Below, piece by piece: positions 17,676 to 26,414 of a DNA stretch of 36,440 bases. Origin of the DNA: Actinomycetes bacterium (GTDB lineage: Bacteria > Actinomycetota > Acidimicrobiia > Acidimicrobiales > RAAP-2). Under the pieces are notes generated by a model. That model was not told the origin of the DNA. It saw nothing but the letters and a program-made list of their open reading frames with translations, and ran no database searches. The stretch is from positions 1-36,440 of the forward strand of contig JAKAQM010000013.1 of assembly GCA_021822565.1 (NCBI GenBank), read 5' to 3'. Positions within the stretch are counted from its first letter, which is position 1. Each line of letters starts with the position of its first letter. The position numbers were made by a program, and so were the translations under genes.

Positions 17676-19216
17676 ACGGCGCGGAGGCCCTCCTGCGCTC
17701 CCTCGTCGGGTCGGGTGTCGACGTGTGCTTCGCGAACCCCGGGACCTCCGAGCTGCAATTCGTCGCTGCGTTGGACCGGGTGCCGGCGATGCGTGCCGTG
17801 CTCACCCTCTTCGAGGGGGTGGCAACCGGCGCGGCCGACGGCTACGCACGCGTCGCACGAAAGCCTGCGGCGACGCTGCTCCACCTCGGTCCGGGGCTCG
17901 CCAACGGATGGGCGAACCTCCACAACGCGCGTCGAGCGCGGGTCCCCCTCGTCAACGTCGTGGGCGACCACGCGACGTACCACCAGCGCTTCGACACCCC
18001 CCTCCAGTCCGACCTGTGGGGGCTCGCGCGCTCTGCGTCGGCGTGGCAGCGCTCCAGCACGCGCCCAGAAGACGTCGGTGCGGACGCTGCCGAGGCGGTC
18101 GCTGCGAGCTACGGGCCTCCTGGCGGCATCGCGACGCTCGTCGTGCCTGCCGACGTCTCGTGGGGCGGCGGCGCAGCGCCCGCGTCGCCCCGGCCCATCC
18201 CGCCCGTGCCGCTGGTCCCACCCGAGACCATCGAGTCGGTTGCCAGGGTCTTCGGCTCAGGAGAACGGGTGGTCCTCCTCATCGGGGGAGCGGCGCTGCG
18301 CGAGCAGGGGCTCGAGGCTGCGGCGCGCATCGCACACGCCACCGGAGCGAAGCTCCTCGGCGAGACCTTCCCGGCCGTGCACGCCCGGGGCGGCGGGTTG
18401 CCCGATGTCGAGAAGCTCGCCTACTACGGCGAGACGGCCATGGACCAGCTCAGTGGCGCCCGGCACTTGGTGGTCGCCGGGGCTCGCGCGCCCGCGTCGT
18501 TCTTCGCGTACCCCGGCAAGCCGAGCGACCTCGTCCCAGACGGCACGACCCTCCACGAGCTCGCAGGACCGGCGCACGACGTGCCTGCCGCGCTCGACGC
18601 GCTGGCCGACACGCTCGGCGCCCACGCGCCGGCGCCGCGCAGTGCCGCGACCCGTCCACCCCGGCCATCGGGGCGCATCACCCCTGAGTCGATGGCCGCC
18701 GCCATCGGGCACACGTTGCCCGATGGTGCGATCGTGGTCGACGAGTCGGTGACGAGCGGGCTCTCGGTTCCTGCCGCCACGGCAGGGGGACCCCGTCACG
18801 ACTGGCTCTCCCTCACCGGCGGCTCGATCGGCCAGGGCCTGCCGGCCGCGACGGGGGCGGCTGTCGCCGCGCCGGGACGGCGCGTGGTGTGCCTCGAAGC
18901 GGATGGCAGCGCCATGTACACCATCCAGGCGCTGTGGACCCAGGCCCGGGAGAGCCTGGACGTGACGACCGTCGTGCTCGTCAACCAGGCGTACGCGATC
19001 TTGCAGTTCGAGCTCGGGCGGGTCGGCACCAGCGAGGACGGCGACCGGGCACGGGCGATGCTCGACCTTCGCCACCCGTCGCTCGACGTCGTCGCGCTCG
19101 CTCGAGGCATGGGTGTCCCCGCAGAGCGCGCGCGCGATGCGGACGACCTCGTCTCGCTCCTCGAGCGCAGCTTCTCGGCGAACGGTCCGATGCTGATCGA
19201 GGCCCGATTGACCTGA
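17672..19216 (+). CDS. Thiamine-pyrophosphate enzyme, acetolactate-synthase-like large subunit
   Basis: ATG 17672 overlaps previous TGA (ATGA). [79 protein letters not shown]; C-terminal [62 protein letters not shown] (TPP motif). Confidence 0.9.
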   Translation: [514 protein letters not shown]

Positions 19217-19232
19217 GCCTCGCCCACGTCGG

Positions 19233-19290
19233 CTCACATTCGGCGCACCTGCTCGATCGCACTCACGTTCGGCGCACCTGTGCGATCGCA
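19233..19290. repeat. 29-bp tandem duplication in a convergent intergenic region
   Basis: ctcacattcggcgcacctgctcgatcgca (19233-19261) followed by ctcacgttcggcgcacctgtgcgatcgca (19262-19290); 3 mismatches. Confidence 0.92.
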
Positions 19291-19296
19291 CCCGCG

Positions 19297-20079
19297 TCAG
19301 TCGAGATCCACCACGACCACGGTGTGATCCGACGGCTTGTTCCCTTTCGGGCTCTTCTTGCGCGCGTCGCGGTCGATCACCGCGGAGACGGCACGCGCTG
19401 CAAGGGGCTGCGAGAGGAGCACGAGATCGATGCGCATGCCCATCCCCTTGTGGAAGCTCCCTGTCCGGTAGTCCCACCACGAGAAGATCCCACCGTCGGG
19501 ATGGAACCGGCGGAAGGTGTCCTCGAGGCCCCAGTCCAGGATCTCCCGGAGTGCACGGCGCTCGGGTTCGCTCACGTGGGTCGCTCCGGCGAGCGCCGCA
19601 GGATCCCAGACGTCCCTGTCGTCAGGAGCGACGTTGAAGTCGCCGCAGACGGCGACGGCGTCGTCGGGGCTGTCGTGCTCGGCAAGGTACGCACGTAACC
19701 GAGCCAGCCAGTCGAGCTTGTTGCGGTAGTGCTCGCTGCCGAGGCTCCTGCCGTTGGGCACGTAGACGGAGTGCACGCGGATCCCCGCACAGGTGGCTGC
19801 CAGCATCCGGCAGCCCTGCGCGTCCACCTCCGAGCCGAGGCCGGCGAGCGGCTCTTCGAGGCCGACGCGGCTCACGATCGCCACGCCGTTCCACCGGCCG
19901 TCGCCGTGATGCGCCGAGTCGTAGCCGATCTCCGCGAACGCGTCGGAGGGGAACGCGCTGTCCGCGAGCTTGGTCTCCTGCAGGCACAAGATGTCTGGGG
20001 CGTTCGCCTCGACCCACTCGACGACGAGCGGGAGCCGCGCACCCAGGGAGTTCACGTTCCAGGTCGCGAGCCGCACCAT
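19297..20079 (-). CDS. xthA: Exodeoxyribonuclease III
   Basis: MVRLATWNVNSLGARLPLVVEWVEANAPDILCLQETKLAD; GRWNGVAIVSR; CGDFNVAPDDRDVWDP; RIDLVLLSQPL; PSDHTVVVVDLD. Confidence 0.95.
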   Translation of the reverse strand: MVRLATWNVNSLGARLPLVVEWVEANAPDILCLQETKLADSAFPSDAFAEIGYDSAHHGDGRWNGVAIVSRVGLEEPLAGLGSEVDAQGCRMLAATCAGIRVHSVYVPNGRSLGSEHYRNKLDWLARLRAYLAEHDSPDDAVAVCGDFNVAPDDRDVWDPAALAGATHVSEPERRALREILDWGLEDTFRRFHPDGGIFSWWDYRTGSFHKGMGMRIDLVLLSQPLAARAVSAVIDRDARKKSPKGNKPSDHTVVVVDLD

Positions 20080-20081
20080 GC

Positions 20082-20501
20082 TCAATCCCGGTCGACGAGC
20101 ACGAAGAGCAGGTCGGCCTCGCAGGCGATCTTGCCGCCGACGTGCGCGTGCCCGTGACCCGAGCCCCCTCGCGCGGAGAGTCGGCCGACAGTGACCTCCA
20201 GCTCCAGGGTTTCTCCGGGCAGCACCTGTCGACGGAAGCGCGCCCGGTCCACTCCGCCGAAGAGCGGCAGCTTGCCGGTGAACCGCTCGTCTGCCAGCAC
20301 CGCGATACCACCGAGCTGGGCGAGGGACTCGAGCATCAAGACGCCCGGAAGGGTGGGGCGGCCCGGAAAGTGGCCCGCGAAGAACTGCTCCTCGCCCGTC
20401 AGGTGCCAACGCCCCGACGCCGCGCGCCCGGGCTCCACCGACACGACCTCGCTCACGAAGAGGAACGGATCACGGTGCGGGAGCACGTCGGCGGGTCGCA
20501 T
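20082..20501 (-). CDS. FabZ-like 3-hydroxyacyl-ACP dehydratase (hotdog fold)
   Basis: MRPADVLPHRDPFLFVSEVVSVEPGRAASGRWHLTGEEQFFAGHFPGRPTLPGVLMLESLAQLGGI. Confidence 0.88.
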   Translation of the reverse strand: MRPADVLPHRDPFLFVSEVVSVEPGRAASGRWHLTGEEQFFAGHFPGRPTLPGVLMLESLAQLGGIAVLADERFTGKLPLFGGVDRARFRRQVLPGETLELEVTVGRLSARGGSGHGHAHVGGKIACEADLLFVLVDRD

Positions 20502-20541
20502 CGTCACGACGCTACCAACCGACCACTTCGATCTTCGCCAG

Positions 20542-22203
20542 TCACCTTCCCGCAGCGCCGTGCGCACCGACGAGCTCGGGGAGCGCGAGCTCCGCGACGC
20601 GGCGCGGAGGGTCGAGGGCGACGAGCACGAACCGCCGCCGCTCTCCTCGCTTCAGGACCTCGCGCGCCTTGGTCGGCGGTGGGTTGCCCATCGCGGTCAA
20701 GGGGATGTACGCGTGCAGGGACCCGCCATCGGGAAGGTCGACATCGACCATCGCGCCGTGCGAGGTGTAGGAGACCACTTCGCCTTCGAGCTCGCTGTCG
20801 AGTGGGTACGTCGCGACGAACGTGATGAACGCGAGCGGCTCGTTGACCGCAGGCGGTGGTGATGGAGCCCGCCGCCGGCGGCGCCGACCCGCCTTCCCTT
20901 CCCGGTTCCTCTCCTCTCCCCCACCTTGCTCGCTGCTTCCTCCGTCGCCGGCGGGGCTGGGGCCGATCACCTCGACGAGCGCTTGACCGATGGCCTCCTG
21001 GACCGCCGGATCATGCGCGGCAGTGCTGCGCGCCGCTCTTGCCGCCGCTGTCGCTCCGTTCGCGGCGGCTGCAGCCAGCCCCTCCGAACCGGCCACTGCC
21101 GTCGGCTCGCCGCTCTCGAGTGCCAGTTCTTTCTTCGCCGGCGCCTTCTTCGCAGCCGGCGCCTTCTTGGCAGCCGGCGCCTTCTTGGCAGCCGGCGCCT
21201 TCTTGGCAGCGGGCGCCTTCTTGGCAGCGGGCGCCTTCTTGGCAGCGGGCGCCTTCTTGGCAGCCGGCGCCTTCTTGGCAGCGGGCGCCTTCTTCGCCGG
21301 CGCCTTCTTGGCAGGCGAAGCCTTCTTCGTGGCAGGGGCGGCGTTCGTCGCCGGGGCTTCGGCCACCACCTCGTGCTCTTGCGCAGTGATCGCCTTCTTC
21401 GGTGCCACTCTCCTCTTCGCAGCGGTCGGCTCGGCCTCCTCCACGCCGGCGGCCACCTTCGCGCCCGCAGCCTTCTTCGCGCCCGCGGCCTTCTTCGCGC
21501 CGGCGGGCTCCTCCGCGTTCCCAGCCTTCACCGCCTTCTCGGCTTTCTTCGCGGGCTTCTTCGTGGCGGTCTCGGCCAGACTGCTCACCAGCGGCTCTTC
21601 GACCTTCCAGACATCGCCGATCTTCGGCTTCGAGCCGTCAGGGAAGACCGCTGCCGGCGCCTTGCGAACGGCGGTCTTCCTCGCCGCCTTCGCCAGCTCT
21701 GCCGCCTTGACCGTCGGTGACAGGTCCTCGGTCGCGCGGCGTTTGGCCTTCCCGGTGACCTGGCGGCTCTTCGGGCCGCGCACGGGGATGCGCGGCGTGA
21801 AGATCCACCCGACACCCGGTACGGGCTTCCCACCGATGAGCCTGCCCTCCTCGAAGAGCCAGGGGTGCTCGGCGTGGAACTCCTGGAAGGAGTCGTTGGA
21901 AAGCACGCGAGCACCGGTGCGCTCGGCGATACGAAGCACGAACGCGTCGCCGCGACCGATCGCTCCGGCCGGGGGCGACACCACCTCTCCGTGGAGCTCC
22001 GCATCGACCAGTTGGTCTCGCTCGGACGGGTCGATGCGATGCTCGAAGGAGGCATCCACCACCACGACGATCTCTGCAGCGGGATCCTCGGACGCGTACG
22101 CGCGGACGGCCTCGTCGAGCTGGCGCAGGCTCGGAGTGGTGCGGCCTTCGGTGGCGAGGTTCGATCCGTCGACCACGACCACGTGCCTACCGCGCACGGT
22201 CAC
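20542..22203 (-). CDS. NYN/PIN-like (Zc3h12a-type) putative RNase with histone-H1-like KKAPAA repeats and C-terminal S1-like OB domain
   Basis: N-term HVVVVDGSNLATEGRTTPSLRQLDEAV...IVVVVDASFEH...GRGDAFVLRIAERTGARVLSNDSFQEFHAEHPWLFEEGRL; middle Lys/Ala/Pro-rich (KKAPAA)n; C-term ITFVATYPLDSELEGEVVSYTSHGAMVDVDLPDGGSLHAYIPLTAMGNPPPTKAREVLKRGERRRFVLVALDPPRRVAELALPEL. Confidence 0.85.
   Translation of the reverse strand: MTVRGRHVVVVDGSNLATEGRTTPSLRQLDEAVRAYASEDPAAEIVVVVDASFEHRIDPSERDQLVDAELHGEVVSPPAGAIGRGDAFVLRIAERTGARVLSNDSFQEFHAEHPWLFEEGRLIGGKPVPGVGWIFTPRIPVRGPKSRQVTGKAKRRATEDLSPTVKAAELAKAARKTAVRKAPAAVFPDGSKPKIGDVWKVEEPLVSSLAETATKKPAKKAEKAVKAGNAEEPAGAKKAAGAKKAAGAKVAAGVEEAEPTAAKRRVAPKKAITAQEHEVVAEAPATNAAPATKKASPAKKAPAKKAPAAKKAPAAKKAPAAKKAPAAKKAPAAKKAPAAKKAPAAKKAPAAKKAPAKKELALESGEPTAVAGSEGLAAAAANGATAAARAARSTAAHDPAVQEAIGQALVEVIGPSPAGDGGSSEQGGGEERNREGKAGRRRRRRAPSPPPAVNEPLAFITFVATYPLDSELEGEVVSYTSHGAMVDVDLPDGGSLHAYIPLTAMGNPPPTKAREVLKRGERRRFVLVALDPPRRVAELALPELVGAHGAAGR
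21139..21312 (-). repeat. 18-bp tandem repeat encoding KKAPAA (about 8 full copies plus flanking degenerate copies)
   Basis: Plus-strand unit ggcgccttcttggcagc[c/g] repeated; flanked by cgccggcgccttctt variants. Confidence 0.95.
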
Positions 22204-22230
22204 GAGGCCACAGCCATGGGTGCTCCGACG

Positions 22231-25200
22231 TCAGCCGATTGCACGGTCGAGGAGGACAGCCTGCTCGAGCTGGTGCAGCGTGCCGCTCCCGGTCGCCGGG
22301 CTTGCAGACTCCCGGCGGCTCACGTGAAGGAGCGTGTAGCGGTCCCTCAAGATCCTGTGCAGCCGCGCGTGGACGAACGACCACGCACCCATGTTCTCGG
22401 GCTCCTCTTGGAGCCACACGATCTCGGTGGCAGCTGGGTAGCGTGCCAGGACGTCCCCGATGCGCCGTTCCGGCCAGGGGTAGAGCTGCTCCACGCGCAC
22501 GACCGCCACTTCTGACGCGGGGTGCGGCGACACTCGAGACGCGGCGACGGCAGGAGCAGGCCCTCCCCCGCTGACGCGCTCGTCGCGTCGCTGCATGGCC
22601 TCGTGAGCGATCTTCCCGCTGGCGAGCACGACGCGGCGCACGCGCGAGGCATCCGACACGGACGCATCGTCGAGGACTTCTGCGAAGGACCCGGACACCA
22701 GCTCGTCGATCGGCGAACGCGAGCGGGTGGCTCGGAGCATCGACTTGGGGGTGAAGACGACGAGCGGCGTCGCCGGCGTCCGTCTGGGCTGGGACCGCAG
22801 GAGGTGGAAGTACTGCGCCGCAGTGGACGGCACCACGACCCGGAGGTTGCCGCGTGCCGAGAGCGTCAGGAAGCGCTCGATCCTGGCCGAGGAGTGCTCC
22901 GGTCCCTGGCCTTCGTAGCCGTGGGGGAGCAGGAGCACGAGGCCGGCGTGCTGACCCCACTTGTCCTCGGCCGCGACGAGGAAGTTGTCGATGATGATGC
23001 TGGCCCCGTTCACGAAGTCGCCGAACTGCGCCTCCCAGGCGACGAGGGCGTCGGGAGCCTCCACCGAGTAGCCGTACTCGAAGCCGACGGCGGCGTACTC
23101 AGAGAGGAGCGAATCGCGCACGGTGAAACGACCGGGGCGGCCGCGCTCGGGATCCGCGAGGTCCCCCAGGTGCGCGAGGGGCACGTACTCGTGTCCGTTG
23201 CGGTAGTCGACGAGCACCGAGTGGCGCTGGCTGAACGTGCCACGCCTGGTGTCCTGGCCGGTGAGCCGCACGTCCACGCCGTCGACGAGCAGTGAGCCGA
23301 TCGCGAGATGCTCGGCAAGGGGCCAGTCGACCTGGCCCGAGGAGACGAGCGCCTCGCGGCTGGCGAATTGGCGTACCAGCTTCGGGTGGAGCGTGAAGCC
23401 CTCCGGCACGGCCGTGGTGCGACGGGACAGCTCGACGAGCAGCGGCCGCCCGACGCCCGTCTCCACGGACGGAACCTCTGGCCCGGCCTTGTCGTCGGCG
23501 TCTTCGTCCACCATTCCGATCGATGCCGGCGGTGGGGGCGGCGCGGCCCGGACCTCGTCGAGGACTGCCTGGAGCTGCGCGTTGAACGCGTCGAGCGCCT
23601 TCTCGGCCTGCTCGAGGGTGAGATCGCCGCGGCGGACGAGCGTCTCGGTGTAGAGCTTGCGCACCGACCGCTTGGCGTCGATGCGCTGGTACATGAGGGG
23701 CTGCGTGTAGCTGGGGTCGTCGCCTTCGTTGTGCCCGTGGCGCCGGTAGGTCACGAGGTCGATGACCACGTCCTTGTGGAACTCTTGGCGGAAGCGGAAC
23801 GCAAGGCGGGCCGCCCGCATGCAGGCCTCGGGATCGTCGCCGTTGACATGGAAGATGGGAGCCTGCACCATCTTGGCCACGTCCGTCGGATAGACGGAGC
23901 TGCGTGCAGCGCCGGGGGCCGTCGTGAACCCGAGCTGGTTGTTCACCACGACGTGCACCGTCCCGCCGACGTGGTAGCCCGAGAGCGCCGAGAGGTTCAG
24001 CGTCTCGGCCACGACCCCCTGCCCGGCGAAGGCTGCGTCCCCGTGGACGAGCACCGGCAGGACGGGGAAGGTGATCGCCCCCTGGGCGGCGATCCCGGCG
24101 GGCGTGCCGTCGCTCGGCGGGAGGAAGTGATCCTGCTTCGCCCGCGCCATCCCTTCGACGACCGGGTCCACCGCTTCCAGGTGGGAGGGGTTCGAGGCCA
24201 TGGTCACCGCGAGCTCGAGGCCCGAGGGGCCGGTGAACTTCCCACTCGCACCCTTGTGGTATTTCACGTCTCCAGACCCCTGCACCGATTCGGGGTCGAG
24301 GATGCCTTCGAACTCCTCGAAGATCTCCCGGTAGGACTTTCCGACGATGTTGGCCAGCACGTTCAGCCGGCCGCGGTGGGCCATGCCGAGCACAGCCTCG
24401 ACGGCACCGCCGCGTGCCGCGTCGTCGAGGAGCGTGTCGAGGACGACGATGAGCGACTCTGCGCCTTCGAGCCCGAAGCGCTTCTGGCCCACGTAGCGGC
24501 TGTGCAAGAAGCGTTCGAAGACCTCAGCGGCGTTCAGCCGGTCGAGGATGTGCCGCTGCTCCTCGGGGGTGATCGTCTGGTCGACACCTTCCACGTGCTC
24601 CTGGATCCACCGCTTCTGCGCCGGGTCCTGGATGTGCATGTACTCGATGCCGAGCGTCCTGCAGTAGGCGTCACGCAGGATGTGGAGGATCTCGTCGAGC
24701 GTGGCCCAGTCGCGCCCGGCGAGCCCGTCGGTGACGAAGCGGCGTGGCAGGTCCCAGATGCTGAGGCCGTAGGTGAGCGGGTCCAGCTCGGGATGGATCC
24801 TCGGCGGCTCGGCATCGAGCGGATCCAGGTGGGCGATCAGGTGGCCGCGGACCCTGTACATGTTGATGAGGGTCTGGACATGGACCTGCTTCACGAGGCG
24901 GTCCTGCTCCCGGTCCTCCGTCGTCGAACGGTCGGCGTGCCAACGCTCAGCCTTGTACGGCACGCCCATCGACTCGAAGACCTCGTCGTAGAAGTCGTGG
25001 CCGCCGGTCAGGCACTCGGCGACGTGGGCGAGGAAGAGGCCCGACTCTGCCCCCTGGATGATGCGGTGGTCATAGGTCGACGTCAGGGTCACGACGCGGC
25101 CCACCCCGAGCTCGGCGAGCAGGCGAGGATCGGCTGCCTCGAAGCCCGCAGGGCTGGAGATCGCCCCCACTCCCACGATCACGCCCTGCCCCGGCATGAG

Positions 25201-26247
25201 CCGGGGTACGGACTGCGCCGTGCCGAGCGTCCCGGGGTTCGTGAGGCTCACGGTCACCCCGGCAAAGTCGTCCGGGCTCACGTTCCCGGAGTGCACCTTA
25301 CGGACGAGCTCTTCGTAGGCGAGGACGAACTCCCGGAAGTCCAACGTGTCGGCGTTCTTCACACAGGGGACCATGAGGGTGCGCGACCCGCCCGGGCGCT
25401 CCACGTCGACCGCGAGCCCCAGCCCGAGGTGCGCGTGGTGGACCACTCCGGGCATCACGCGCCCGTCGGCTCCCTGCTCTTCGACGTAGGAGGAATTCAG
25501 CACCGGCACTGCGCCCAGCCCCCGGACGACCGCGTAGCCGATGAGATGGGTGAAGCTGACCTTCGCCCCGGTCGTCCGAGCCAGCTGGTCGTTCAGGATC
25601 CTGCGGTTGACCTCGAGCAGCGTGGCAGGGACCGTCCGAACACTCGTCGCAGTAGGGACGGCGAGGCTCGCGGTCATGTTCACGGCGATCCGGGACGCCG
25701 CGCCGCGCAGGGGGACCAGCTGGTCGCCCGAAGCTTCCGCACGCTCGGGTCCGGTCGTCGACGCGCCCGCCTTCCCCGTCCCCTCGCGTACCTGGGTGCC
25801 CGACCCGGCGGCACTCGCCGGGGAAGGCGTGACCGGCGCTCCAGCTGCCGGCGCACCCACACCCGCTGGTGCGGCAGGTGCACCAGGAGGCGGCTCGTTC
25901 ACGACGGGCGGCGCAGTCGCCCACTCCGCGGGCACGGCGACGTGGCCGTTCTCCTGGCGCACCCCCCCGGGCGAGGCAGCCACGCCCTCGGGCTCGGTGG
26001 CCACCTCGCTCGACAGCTCTTTCTGCGCGACCTCCCTCGCGAGGGCGTCCATGGGGGCGGGGAGGGGCGCGGGGCGGTAATCCGCGAAGAAATCCTGCCA
26101 GCTCTCGGCGACGGAGCCGGGATCGGCGAGGTACCGCTCGTACATGTCGTCGACGAGCCACGCGTTGGGCCCGAACGCGCCGTCCGATGGGCGACGTGCC
26201 GGCGCAGCTGCCGCCCGTCGGCGGTCCTGTGGTCCGGACGAATTCAT
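22231..26247 (-). CDS. kgd: Multifunctional 2-oxoglutarate decarboxylase/dehydrogenase E1 with N-terminal succinyltransferase domain
   Basis: N-term FGPNAWLVDDMYERYLADPGSVAESWQDFFADYRP; E2-like VSFTHLIGYAVVRGL...STYDHRIIQGAESG; E1 GMAHRGRLNVLANIVGKSYREIFEEFEG...HLEAVDPVVEGMARAKQD...HGDAAFAGQGVVAETLNLSALSGYHVGGTVHVVVNNQLGFTT. Confidence 0.97.
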   Translation of the reverse strand: MNSSGPQDRRRAAAAPARRPSDGAFGPNAWLVDDMYERYLADPGSVAESWQDFFADYRPAPLPAPMDALAREVAQKELSSEVATEPEGVAASPGGVRQENGHVAVPAEWATAPPVVNEPPPGAPAAPAGVGAPAAGAPVTPSPASAAGSGTQVREGTGKAGASTTGPERAEASGDQLVPLRGAASRIAVNMTASLAVPTATSVRTVPATLLEVNRRILNDQLARTTGAKVSFTHLIGYAVVRGLGAVPVLNSSYVEEQGADGRVMPGVVHHAHLGLGLAVDVERPGGSRTLMVPCVKNADTLDFREFVLAYEELVRKVHSGNVSPDDFAGVTVSLTNPGTLGTAQSVPRLMPGQGVIVGVGAISSPAGFEAADPRLLAELGVGRVVTLTSTYDHRIIQGAESGLFLAHVAECLTGGHDFYDEVFESMGVPYKAERWHADRSTTEDREQDRLVKQVHVQTLINMYRVRGHLIAHLDPLDAEPPRIHPELDPLTYGLSIWDLPRRFVTDGLAGRDWATLDEILHILRDAYCRTLGIEYMHIQDPAQKRWIQEHVEGVDQTITPEEQRHILDRLNAAEVFERFLHSRYVGQKRFGLEGAESLIVVLDTLLDDAARGGAVEAVLGMAHRGRLNVLANIVGKSYREIFEEFEGILDPESVQGSGDVKYHKGASGKFTGPSGLELAVTMASNPSHLEAVDPVVEGMARAKQDHFLPPSDGTPAGIAAQGAITFPVLPVLVHGDAAFAGQGVVAETLNLSALSGYHVGGTVHVVVNNQLGFTTAPGAARSSVYPTDVAKMVQAPIFHVNGDDPEACMRAARLAFRFRQEFHKDVVIDLVTYRRHGHNEGDDPSYTQPLMYQRIDAKRSVRKLYTETLVRRGDLTLEQAEKALDAFNAQLQAVLDEVRAAPPPPPASIGMVDEDADDKAGPEVPSVETGVGRPLLVELSRRTTAVPEGFTLHPKLVRQFASREALVSSGQVDWPLAEHLAIGSLLVDGVDVRLTGQDTRRGTFSQRHSVLVDYRNGHEYVPLAHLGDLADPERGRPGRFTVRDSLLSEYAAVGFEYGYSVEAPDALVAWEAQFGDFVNGASIIIDNFLVAAEDKWGQHAGLVLLLPHGYEGQGPEHSSARIERFLTLSARGNLRVVVPSTAAQYFHLLRSQPRRTPATPLVVFTPKSMLRATRSRSPIDELVSGSFAEVLDDASVSDASRVRRVVLASGKIAHEAMQRRDERVSGGGPAPAVAASRVSPHPASEVAVVRVEQLYPWPERRIGDVLARYPAATEIVWLQEEPENMGAWSFVHARLHRILRDRYTLLHVSRRESASPATGSGTLHQLEQAVLLDRAIG

Positions 26248-26414
26248 GACCCAAACCCTACCGGGGTGCCCGCCGTCGTCTGGCCCTGCTCGAGCTGCGC
26301 GTACGCAAGTGGTCGGAGCGCAGGCTCCAGCGACCGCCGGGCCTTCCTGGCGAGACGGGCGGCGGCAGGTTCCCTGGCAGTGGCCTCACGGCGATCGGTG
26401 GCTCGCGCAACCGC

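Noticed and set aside
17672-19216. Glyoxylate carboligase (gcl) assignment
   Set aside because: The catalytic Glu position typical of acetolactate synthases appears retained; overall sequence fits a generic acetolactate-synthase-like family better.
21139-21312. CRISPR array
   Set aside because: Contiguous 18-bp coding repeats with no unique spacers; in-frame KKAPAA. The same applies to the other tandem arrays (8386, 28259, 35941).
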